NCBI GenBank assembly: GCA_003194525.1
Contig: NBIV01000024.1
Coordinates: forward strand, 248,001 to 312,000
DNA length: 64,000 nucleotides
Direction: 5' to 3'
Origin: Gracilariopsis chorda
Lineage: Eukaryota > Rhodophyta > Florideophyceae > Gracilariales > Gracilariaceae
Below the pieces are notes generated by a model. That model saw only the letters and a list, made by a program, of their open reading frames with translations. It made no database searches and was not told the DNA's origin. Numbering within the stretch: position 1 is the first letter of the stretch; each line of letters opens with the position of its first letter. Below, piece after piece: positions 44,010 through 53,362 of the stretch. Position numbers and translations under genes: made by a program.

Positions 44010-44415
44010 TAGCAAGAAGGCGGCTTTCACGAATTCGTGACCCCGTTGCTTCCTGTCACAAGAACACAAGTGAGTGGCAATCAGCTGTATCTGTCATCAT
44101 TTGCGCTTGTGACAGTTGAATTGTGTGTATGTAGGCCTACCGTTATTCAAGTTCAGTCCGCCTAGGAGAAGAGAAAACACGTGAAGAGCGGAACAGAAGC
44201 TTTTATGGAGTCCAAGGTTTGATATGTCTACAAAATACTGCTACAGATTAGGTGCGATGCTAGAACGCGCACCAAGGTCCTTTTCACAAAGGCAAAGATC
44301 ATCATCGGGAATGCAACTCTTTGTTAATGCAATGAAACTCCGTTCTGTGGTCGACGTGTAGCCAACGCTTTTGAGTCATCAACTAGTCGCAGTTTGCATC
44401 CCCGTCCTCTGCGAA

Positions 44416-44901
44416 TTACCGCATCTTGACGGTGTTGCTTGCACGCAACTGAACAAGACTGCGGCCTTTGAGAAAACTCATGGGCAGAGCTTCCATCTCA
44501 GGTATTGATGGTAAGGGGTGCGCATGTTCCGTCGGAGAAATGTCGATAGGACTCAAACTGGTGGGGCTCTCATACTTGTTTGAAGTCTTCTTGTTGTCTT
44601 GTTTGCAAACTGCATGTTCACGTATAGGATTCGGAGTGAGAGAGCTTGCGGCGGTGAGTTTGGAGGATATGAGTAGACCGTCTTCAACAGATACAGAGCG
44701 CATGAACGGTTGGGCCGTTTTCTGCGCATTTTCTTCATGGGTGCGCAAGCGCCTGGCCAGATGAGCATCATGCGAAATGCTTCGCGAGATTCTTGCCTTG
44801 GCTGCTGCGGCGGAATTTCGATGGTTCGAAAGCGGTCGTGGCTTGCCATGCTCTTTCCATGTGTGAATGACGAGGGTGGTAACGGGTGGTCTCGGAGGCA
44901 T
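44416..44901 (-). CDS. Hypothetical Ser/Pro-rich protein
   Basis: 161-codon frame starting MPPRPPVTTLVIHTWKEHGK, with a basic helix (NSAAAAKARISRSISHDAHL then ARRLRTHEENAQK) and a Ser/Pro-rich disordered tail. Composition is protein-like, but no domain is recognisable, and frames on the opposite strand are also partly open. May be an orphan regulatory protein or spurious. Confidence 0.35.
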   Translation of the reverse strand: MPPRPPVTTLVIHTWKEHGKPRPLSNHRNSAAAAKARISRSISHDAHLARRLRTHEENAQKTAQPFMRSVSVEDGLLISSKLTAASSLTPNPIREHAVCKQDNKKTSNKYESPTSLSPIDISPTEHAHPLPSIPEMEALPMSFLKGRSLVQLRASNTVKMR

Positions 44902-47155
44902 GTTGCGGTTGAAGGTCTGTCAGAAGTGAAACCGAATGCTGGTCGAGGTCAAAATGCTGTCGTAGGAATGGTCGGTGCTGAAGTGTCGGGCAAGAGGCTT
45001 TTAAGTTAACAGGCCAACGTTGTGAGATACACCATCAGAAGCAGTGCGGCAGCTCTCGAGGGCGACGGTGAGCTGAAACGAAATGGAAGCCGACGTGTGG
45101 ATGCGCTGTCTGAATGACATCGAGGAGCACAAGGACTGTATGGAACCGCACAGTCCATAGCTCATTTGGCAGATTTGGCGTTCATCCGTGTACCTTCGTG
45201 CCCTTCGTAGAGTATGTACTGTCGAAATCGTCCGAGCGGGCCGCGTGCGCTGTGAATTGAAATCCGACAGCTCGTTCGTTGGCCGTATTGCGTTTCAAAT
45301 ATTTGGCCAACCATTTTGTCGCGATGCGCACTCTGGTCGCGGGCCGATGATCCCCAGCCAGCACCCACCCGACCCCACCCCCCCCCCCGATGCCGTTTAT
45401 TTCCGCATATCTCATTCGCATTTGATTCTTTCCACTTTTTTATATGCAATAGATATATGAGACACCATGCTATCTGCTGAAGATGACTCCCCATTTGCGA
45501 CGACACCCAGCGATCTCCGTAGCACCGTGTGGGGCAGCAACGGCAAGCACTCTCGTGACCTGGTGTACAAACGAGCAACAGTTTATATTTGCGTACAGGG
45601 ATATTGGTTTTCTCCGCCTTACTAGAGCAAGAGCTTCATACCGTTCTTCAGAAACTTCACTTGCTTTTCTGTTTTGCTCATTCGCGTTAGATTGCTAGCT
45701 TCCACGTTACCCTTGGTACCGAGGTAGTCTCTGCTGTGAGCGGAAGGCTTTCTACAAAGCTACATTTTGTCCTGCGATTATTGTGGGCGGGTTTTTAGAA
45801 AACATCCCTGCGCCCCTAGTGAACCCCCCAAGCTTCCGAGACAAACCAATGTCCGGCCAGAGGCAGAGCTGCGAGATTCAGTTTGATACTGCGATGACCG
45901 GAAATACAATTAATTCAATACCAACAGATGTGGAACGCATCCAACGCCATTTCCAATACTGCCGTTCTAGAGCAACCTATCGTAGGCACTGGCCAGTGCC
46001 TGGAGCTCATATTTGTTTAATCACCGAATCATCTGCGACGATGATCCTGGCGAAGGTAGGAAACGGTTACGGCTCGCGACATTCTTCACATGTCTCCTAC
46101 ATACGTGTCTGAAATGAAAACTTTTCAACAAATCCGGAACCAAAGTTTACGTGCAGTCTCTTCATCGCGCCTTAATGGACCAGAGTTCAGAATCATAGAG
46201 AACAACTCGTTCAAGATGAGCAGCTACAGGTCTCTTCATGAAGGACAACATCTCGTGCTCGCCACGGGACATCGCCATTCTCGGCACGTACGTACAAGGG
46301 TACGTGCAGGACACATTCGTACTAGTCTCAAGAGTGCTTTCTTCTTATATCTCTTGTACGGAAGGGACCGCTGCGTTTCTAGAGATGGCAGGTCAAGCGA
46401 TGCGTTGGTCAGGCAAATACGAAATACGCGGCAATCAACGTCAAGCAAAGAGTACCAAGGACGAATAGCGAAACGCTTCAACACCATATTTGCAGCAGTG
46501 GAGCCACAGAAAGGCTGATGGAACACTAGAAAAGTCCAGATCCTTGCGTGTGGTTTAGATACGACTTACAAACTATCTATAGGAGTCCTATTCCGTCGTG
46601 GGTCGTATCGCTATTCCGTCACAGTCTGCAGATTGCGTTTTGTTTCTAGTGGCATGATCACGAAGTCTATTATCGGAAAACCGCTTTCCTGATTTAGCTC
46701 AGCGCTTCCGCAGTGAAGAATCAACTCGGAAGGACTGATGACAGATTCAAGGTCCCTGACTGGCAGATACGTTTCTTCACTTTGTGACTTGAACTGCCAC
46801 ATGGGTGGCGCCTATGCCTGAGTGCACTTGTTGTGCTTCTTGCATTGCTGTACTACACAGATTTAATTGCAACTTAAGTTTTGGCTCCTTGCTGTGCATT
46901 CCTCCGGTAGAGAACGGTACCTTGTTGGCTTTCTCAGAACATGTCATGGTCACCCAGACAGCCGACGATTTCTTCCCCATTTTGTGTTAGGCTCCGCCGT
47001 TGCTTCGTCCCGCAAAACCAGCGAAGTTTGCAAAGCTCGCTCCACCCGCGATATTTCTGTTCGACAACTTGAAGAACTGAAGGCTTTCAAAGAGCTCTAA
47101 GTCATTCTTCAGCAGACTCTCTCGTTTGATCTCCGCAATCTCTACCGCACGCACA
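44902..47155. other. Intergenic, no supported gene
   Basis: Several frames near 100 codons (for example 45783-46112, 46090-46518, 45162-45578) overlap one another and lack domains or a coherent single frame. A C10 run lies near 45385. The 47000-47150 stretch is probably the 5' region of the C2 gene. Confidence 0.4.
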
Positions 47156-48040
47156 ATGCAAGCGTCAACGTTTCGCTACTACGAACTCAAAATCTCAGCA
47201 AAGCGCCTTCCCGGTCGCTCACTCCGCATCGATCCTATTGCAGTTGTATTCTCGAAGGACAACACCAGTTCAGAGTGGAATGAACTAGGACGCACTGAAA
47301 GGAGACTGAATGAATGGAATCCAAACTTTGCAAGTGCCATTAGGCTCCCCGCGGACAATGACAACCAACGTCGCGTTGAACTTCGCGTCGATTTCTATAA
47401 CAAGGAAGTGCAAACTGCCCGCTTTCTGGGTGCTGTTGAAGTTAACATCTTCTCTCTGATTTACGCGAAGGGACAGCCCGTCGAACTTGAACTAAAGACT
47501 CCGGAACCTACTAGAGGGAGTCCTAGAGTTTTCCTTACCGCTCTACAGGGATTCCGTACCGAATCAGAGCAGTCCAGCGTGAAGCTGAGCTTCCAGCTTA
47601 TGCAAACCAATTTCTATGGCGTCAGCATGCGCATGTTTTACGAGATTTCACGGGCTGCAGAGGGTCAATGGCATTCTGTATTCAAGAGCGACTACATTCA
47701 AATTGATCAGCAAGGATGGGGCCAGTTTCCGACATACGAAATCAGTATGAGAGATTTGGCTATGGATGTAGAAAGCGCCGGCTTGCTTATCAATCTCTAC
47801 CGATACCGAAGATTAGGAGCGCGGAAGCTGCTGGGCCACTTCCAGATTTCTGTGAAGGAGTTGACAAGGATGAGTGTGGGAGACTTTATTCCGTTCAGCG
47901 CAAACCCGAATGAAGACATCATCGCTGCTGACGTGCAAGTTCAACATGTTCAAAAGACTGGATTGGTGTATGAAATCGGTCTCAAGCTTATTAATGTCCA
48001 TTGGAACGCTACGAGTTTGACAGATAGCCAAGTAAGGTAG
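47156..48040 (+). CDS. Double C2-domain protein, copine-like without vWA domain
   Basis: 294 residues from ATG 47156 (MQASTFRYYELKISAKRLPG). The first C2 domain resembles copines: DPIAVVFSK, EWNELGRTERRLNEWNPNFA, VELRVDFYNKEVQTARFLGA, VEVNIFSLIYAKGQPVELEL. A second C2-like fold follows (VKLSFQLMQTNFYGVSMRMF, WHSVFKSDYIQIDQQGWGQF, LINLYRYRRLGARKLLGHFQ). The protein stops at 48040 with no von Willebrand A domain. Several Ca-binding Asp positions appear replaced, so Ca dependence is uncertain. Likely membrane or phospholipid association. Confidence 0.65.
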   Translation: MQASTFRYYELKISAKRLPGRSLRIDPIAVVFSKDNTSSEWNELGRTERRLNEWNPNFASAIRLPADNDNQRRVELRVDFYNKEVQTARFLGAVEVNIFSLIYAKGQPVELELKTPEPTRGSPRVFLTALQGFRTESEQSSVKLSFQLMQTNFYGVSMRMFYEISRAAEGQWHSVFKSDYIQIDQQGWGQFPTYEISMRDLAMDVESAGLLINLYRYRRLGARKLLGHFQISVKELTRMSVGDFIPFSANPNEDIIAADVQVQHVQKTGLVYEIGLKLINVHWNATSLTDSQVR

Positions 48041-49560
48041 CATGTCCACGGCTGTATGGTTGTTTGCTAGTTCCCCACATCCTTTGTGAGAAAATACGTG
48101 CTAAGTTTGTCTTGTTCTCGCAGCATGCTTCGCATGGCCTCCTTCCTGTAGATAACAATAATCAAGCAATCTACTAAGTTTGTATCGGCAGTTCTTGTTA
48201 CATATATATATACACAAGATAGCGGTCAGAAAGGCTTAATTTGGAACACATTCATGACCTTAAAATATGTAAAATTTTGTGTAGCTTTTTGGTACGCCAG
48301 CATCGACGGTAGACGACAAAGGAGTTAATTTGAGACGAAGATGAGCTTGGACTTTTTATCGTCTCTTAAAACTTGCGTTCTGTTTTGTCAGTGGCACTGG
48401 CTCTTGTTAGTTTGAACCGCAATAGAACAGAATATTGTATAACTAACTCATTAGTTGCGGCAATGTTACAATGACGGACATTATTGCTTTCTTTAATACA
48501 ATGCAAGTGTAAAGGCGTTTGGTCCGTGTATTGGAAAACACGAGCCAAAATCTACACAACAAATGTTTACCACAACTAATATGCTTCTTTGTACAGCCGA
48601 ACCCTTTTTTTTTCTTCCCCATAGAAGACGGACGACCTTCTTCCTCTGAATGCTTTACTTTTCAGTTTACAGACCATGTAAAGAACTACATTTCTGCCGA
48701 TTCTGGCACTTCCATAGACACAACGTTTTGGAAATGGACAATTTGAGAGACAATCTCTAGTAATTTGGATCTGCGCTAAATGTCACAATTTTACAAAACC
48801 AAAAACTAGCTAATTACAAAAACGAAAAACAGATTTGGCTCTACGTCAGGCATTGTTTTGGCAACCCACTCGTCTAAAATTAGCCCATTTCTCAAATGAA
48901 GCCGATGTAACCGCTAACCTTTTACGTTCACCTTTTAATGAAAATTGCAAGAGTACGTTTACCGTTGTAATTCTCAAAAGGTCTCAATTTGGCAGAGAAA
49001 AAACTGCTATTGTTTTTTCGACATATTTGACGGCACTCACTCATGACATGCATAACACCTCAAAGGCTCACTTTGGCAGGTTCATGAGCGCGATCTTTCA
49101 GATTACGTTCTATTATTTGACTACTAAACAACATATTAGCTGTATTAGAACTTACCATCAATACTTCTCACACTAGCCAAAACCCGTTCGTTTAGAACAT
49201 ACATACTTCAAAACAAATTGTTTCGAGGGTATTCTGTACGCACCAAAACATAGGTTTCACATAAACTGTTCGGGCTCATTTACCTCGAATAACTAGGGTT
49301 GGCTGCAAAGTATGGAAACTCATAGTAAACTCGTTGTTTGTGTCACAAATTTGCGACCTCAGAAACAATTCACAGCCTCTTCTCAAGAACAATCATTCAC
49401 ACCAATATACGTCAGAATGAAAGTATGCGACGTGTTCTGATTTCTCTTTACTTGCAACCTTGCTTTCGCTCGTTGCCATCCTGCATGCGTGGCAGCATCT
49501 CACTGCACCTCTCCACTGCATCTCGACGATGGTCCTGGCCACCTCATCCCTTCTCCAAAC
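48041..49560. other. AT-rich intergenic region, no gene
   Basis: No frame with recognisable features; the 48835-49176 plus frame is low-information AT-rich sequence. Contains a short ATATATATA run near 48203. Ends at the 5' edge of a solo LTR. Confidence 0.4.
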
Positions 49561-50385
49561 TGAAGTGCAACGCCCTCAGGGAGGGATTCTGGGTACTTGA
49601 ACGCTTTCCCGATATTATCGGTTGTGTAGTGTGTGTATGAACTACGCCCAACAATGGTGGGAATGGACACGTGGGACACGGTTATGGGTCAATTGGCGGT
49701 TGGCCACAGTAGTGCATGTTGCCACGAAATGTGGAGTATTTTAGTTAATATTATTTATTATTTTCACACCCATTTCTGGGAAGCTAGTACTTAGTGCGAC
49801 GGCGCACTGCCGTCGCACCAGTAAACCTTCCCCAACAAGGGACCCCAACCTGGGAAATTGGCTCTAGTTGTTGCCGCTTGCGCGCGTACTCTACTCCTCC
49901 TTGGAGGGAAACGCCGTAAACCACGGGACATCTAACCCCCTTGCACATCTAAAGGGACCCATCACTGGGTGTATAATTGTTCCAATTGCATTGGTGTTTT
50001 GCCCTGTATAGGGATACTGTTACCGCCATCGCCGTTCGTCCCCGTCGCTCTCGCGACTCACTTCGCCCTTATTTTTCTCCTCTTCACCCTTTCTTTTCCC
50101 CTTTTTAGGGTAGCACCTCCCGCTATCCGCGGCCCTCGTGTGCGCATCCGCTCACACACCCCCACTTACGTGGAAACATACCTCTACTGAGGATCACACC
50201 CCGCTCACGCGGATACCGATTCTTCGCCTTCACCTCCCTGCGCGAGTCGCGACAGGTGTCCCTGGTCTTACAAACCGGCTTCGCCGTGACACCTCTGGGA
50301 GGGCTCTACCCAACTGGGTTCACCTCGTGAGAGGAAGATCCCGAACGTCTTTCGGTGTTTTTCCCCTTTGGGGCATTGCACCACA
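49561..50385 (+). mobile_element. Solo LTR of the hairpin-tiled family, no matching TSD
   Basis: TGAAGTGCAACGCC to GCATTGCACCACA, 825 bp, similar to the solo LTR at 100-931 in the 5' half and to the young LTRs in the 3' half. The flanking pentamers differ (CAAAC before, GAAGT after), unlike the other solo and the full-length copy. So it probably arose by recombination between LTRs of two different insertions, or one flank was rearranged. Confidence 0.93.
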
Positions 50386-50505
50386 GAAGTAAAATCAATC
50401 GCTTGATCTGTCTATCTATCTCCTGGCTCTGCAGAGATTTCAATTGCTCTTCCCGTAGCGTTTGCCTGCTAACAACTTCGTTTTCTTGCACCTTTGTTTG
50501 CTTTT

Positions 50506-51249
50506 CTACTGCTCAGCACAAATGTCTGACTTCTCCTCAACCACTGTAACCATACATGAGATCGCAGTCACCATGTCCTTCAAGAGCTTCTTTTTAGACA
50601 GGTTTGTTAAAGAAATCTTTTCTTCCACCTTAATTTTTTGCTCAGGCACAAGGTCTATCACAGAGTCCGAACCCGCATTGTCCGACTTCCTAGTGCTTTG
50701 AGAGATCAAATACTTGCGAAAATCCCCCATTTTCTTTTTGTTGTAAGCATCCGACTCCTTCAACTTTTGCATAAGGTCATCATTTTGCAAAGCGCATAGC
50801 TGCCCCGGCCCATCAGATACTCCAGTTTTTACGTCATCTAAAGCACTGCGCAGAGCGTTTTGCAGTGTACGTTCTTGTGGCACATCTTTGTCGAATTGAA
50901 CTCCTGCAATCTCACATTTCGCTTTACCGTCATCCAAGTAGTCCTTATATACCAGCTTCCACACAGCGGCTGGGACGCGTGGTTGAACCGCTTGCATTCT
51001 CTTTCTGCAATATGCACTAAAGTGCTTTCCGTAGCTACTTGTCATGCACGCAAGAGCATCAGCACCGACTACATTACGGCGTTTGTGTATTTTGCGGCTG
51101 CTTCGCGGAAGCGAAGATCGCTCTTGTGCTTCTCCCCTATTTTCAGACTGCACCACACGCGCACCAGACGCTATCAGTGAATTAACGTAGCTCGTATCTC
51201 CAGGTTTTGATACAAGTGCAGGAATTACCGTTTGTATGGGAGATTGCAA
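50506..51249 (-). CDS. Hypothetical protein, possibly transposon-derived
   Basis: 247-codon frame from ATG 51247-51249 (MQSPIQTVIPALVSKPGDTS). Basic Ser/Arg segment (RSSLPRSSRKIHKRRNVVGA), then PAAVWKLVYKDYLDDGKAKC, and a charged helical C-terminal half (LMQKLKESDAYNKKKMGDFR, DLVPEQKIKVEEKISLTNLS, KKKLLKDMV). No internal stops. I recognise no domain. Sitting between two LTR insertions, it may be a remnant or accessory gene of a mobile element or a lineage-specific host gene. Confidence 0.5.
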   Translation of the reverse strand: MQSPIQTVIPALVSKPGDTSYVNSLIASGARVVQSENRGEAQERSSLPRSSRKIHKRRNVVGADALACMTSSYGKHFSAYCRKRMQAVQPRVPAAVWKLVYKDYLDDGKAKCEIAGVQFDKDVPQERTLQNALRSALDDVKTGVSDGPGQLCALQNDDLMQKLKESDAYNKKKMGDFRKYLISQSTRKSDNAGSDSVIDLVPEQKIKVEEKISLTNLSKKKLLKDMVTAISCMVTVVEEKSDICAEQ

Positions 51250-51873
51250 CTACTCTGGCTCGCTAGTCACCCCAACCCCTTCATCTCCTTCCGACATAGA
51301 AAACTATTGCGGCTCGCTGCCCGTAGACTGGGCTTCTAAGCTGTTTCAGCGGCGCGGGTGGACGTGCGTTGAAAGCTGGGTTGGCGACGGGAAGCAAATA
51401 CAAATGTTTCCGTACGGAGTCATAGTCGAGACACGTCGTCGTTGTGCAGAACGACAGCGTGTCTCTGACTGTGAGGCATGTTGCAGTCAGTATGGGCGGA
51501 AACTTGCAGCCGACCAGAGAAACATGTTTTAATTTGCGGCCAACACATTCCCTGAAACCTGTACCCCCGTCCCACACATAAGCTAGCCGCTTTTGACCAC
51601 CCTCACAAACAGGGTCAAAATCGAGGGTTCTGTCACGAATATGAACCCTCGCTGACAACCCATACAAATGGTCAACTGACACGAAAATCAGCACCAAAAA
51701 AAATCAGCACAACGAAAATCAGCACCGTCAGAGCTTCAAGCGTGACGCAGGGAAAACGTTATGGGAGCTACTAAAGCCCACAGCATCCGCAAGAACACAT
51801 CGCATCCCCGCCCTGCGCAAGCTCGACGCCCGCCAAACCCGCGGCCTACCACCGCCGCCACCACCGCGGCGCC

Positions 51874-52450
51874 ATGGACGACCAGCAGAAGCGCGCGCCC
51901 TTCCGCCAGCTCTACGCCGCGCCGGCCGTGCCAGCCTCCTCGTCAGACTCAAACTCGCTCACATCCTCCGCCTCTCCTCCGAGCAATCCCCGCCGACAAC
52001 CCCTCCGCCGACACCGCCGCCGCACCCGCCGTCGCCGCGGCACGCGCCGCCGCCTCCGCACACGTCGTTTGACGCAAAAACCATCGAGACCGAGCCTGAG
52101 CCCAAGCCCGAGCCTGAGCCCAAGCCCGAGCCCGAGTCCGAACCCGCGTCTGAGCCCAAACGACGGCCCGTTGCGCGCGCTTCGCCGACGTGTTCGCCGC
52201 GTGCAGGCGATGACGCGGCGTGCTCGGCGACGTTAAGCGTGGAGACGTCGGCGTCTTGAGGCCTGCGCCCAGACACGGCGCCAGCCACGCGCACCGGCGA
52301 GTCGTGCCCCTTTTCTGACGAGGACACGGTGCGGCCGTCTTCGCCGCGCACTTTGCAGCAGGTGTACACGCTGGATGACTCGCTGACGTCTGCAACACTG
52401 CTGCGCGTGGCGTTGGTGGACGACGGCGGCATAAAAGCGTGGGAATCTGG
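51874..52450 (+). pseudogene. 5' part of an ORF interrupted by the 11.5-kb retrotransposon
   Basis: ATG 51874 opens MDDQQKRAPFRQLYAAPAVP. After a frame change near 51990 the sequence is coherent in the next frame: LAHILRLSSEQSPPTTPPPT, a Glu-Pro-Lys-Pro repeat at 52083-52160 and SPRAGDDAACSATLSVETSA, with a TGA at 52257. It continues GLRPDTAPATRTGESCPFSD, LQQVYTLDDSLTSATLLRVA, LVDDGGIKAWESG up to the LTR. Removing the element and one TSD copy continues the same frame at 63964-64000 (DAVELASRRARP). The frame change and TGA could be lesions or unrecognised introns. Function unknown. Confidence 0.5.
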
Positions 52451-53257
52451 TGAAGTGCAAAGCCCTCAGGGAGGGATTCTGGGTACTTGAACGCTTTCCC
52501 GATATTATCGGTTGTGTAGTGTGTATATGAACTACGCCCCACAATGGTGGGTATGGACACGTGGGACACGGTTTTGGGTCAATTGGCGGTTGGCCACAGT
52601 AGTGGATGTTGCCACGGAATGTGGAGTATTTTAGTTAATTTTATTTATTATTTTCACACCCATTTCTGGGAAGCTAGTACTTAGTGCGACGGCGCACTGC
52701 CGTCGCACCAGTAAACCTTCCCCAACAAGGGACCCCAACCTGGGGAATTGGCTCTGAGCTTTACCGCCTCCGCGTGTTCTCAACTCCTCCTTGGAGGGAA
52801 GCACCGTAGTGTACGGAAGTTCACCCCCCTTGCACATCTAAAGGAGACCCATCATTGGGAGTACTAATTGTTCCAATCATATTGGTGTTTCGCCCTGTAT
52901 AGGGAGTCCTGTCCACCGGCATTGCCGTATCTACTCGTCGCTCTCGCGACCCACTCGTCCTTCCTCTTTCCCCTTTTTAGGGTAGCACCTCCCGCTATCC
53001 GCGGCCCTCGTGTGCGCATCCGCTCACACACCCCCACTTACGTGGAAACATACCTCTACTGAGGATCACACCCCGCTCACGCGGATACCGATTCTTCGCC
53101 TTCACCTCCCTGCGCGAGTCGCGACAGGTGTCCCTGGTCTTACAAACCGGCTTCGCCGTGACACCTCTGGGAGGGCTCTACCCAACTGGGTTCACCTCGT
53201 GAGAGGAAGATCCCGGACGTCTTTCGGTGTTTTTCCCCTTTGGGGCATTGCACCACA
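52451..53257 (+). repeat. 5' LTR
   Basis: 807 bp, TG...CA ends. Contains the longest hairpin of the LTR, GTGCGACGGC / GCCGTCGCAC, at about 52686-52710, in the part likely to be transcribed as R/U5. More than a dozen further mini-hairpins are present (52499-52511, 52848-52859, 52937-52950, 53148-53158). Confidence 0.97.
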
Positions 53258-53260
53258 AAG

Positions 53261-53280
53261 TGGTCTCCCGACCTAGAATC
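53261..53280 (+). other. Primer binding site (tRNA-Tyr-like)
   Basis: TGGTCTCCCGACCTAGAATC begins 3 nt after the LTR. Its reverse complement ends in CCA and fits a tRNA 3' end: partial T-loop GATT, T-stem strand CTAGG, acceptor strand TCGGGAG, discriminator A. That acceptor implies a C1:G72 first pair with A73, the combination characteristic of eukaryotic tRNA-Tyr. The tRNA identity is inferred. Confidence 0.75.
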
Positions 53281-53362
53281 GGTTTTTGCTTTCCCTCTTA
53301 CGAGGTTTGTTTTCATTCACCGGAAGTTCCGTGATCGTTTCCCGTCGTAACGGTATTTTCTC

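Noticed and set aside
45162-46518. Several 75-140 codon frames on both strands
   Set aside because: Mutually overlapping, no domain, composition like non-coding DNA.
49561-50385. Short frames repeated in every LTR (for example starting MCASAHTPPLTW or MCKGGELPYT)
   Set aside because: They recur only because the LTR recurs; hairpin-rich LTR sequence, not genes.
51281-51697. Minus-strand 138-codon frame and plus-strand 98-codon frame at 51236-51532
   Set aside because: Overlap each other on opposite strands, no recognisable features, and decayed flanks.
51949-52569. 206- and 157-codon minus-strand frames before the 5' LTR
   Set aside because: Antisense of the Glu-Pro-Lys-Pro repeat; one of them starts inside the LTR.
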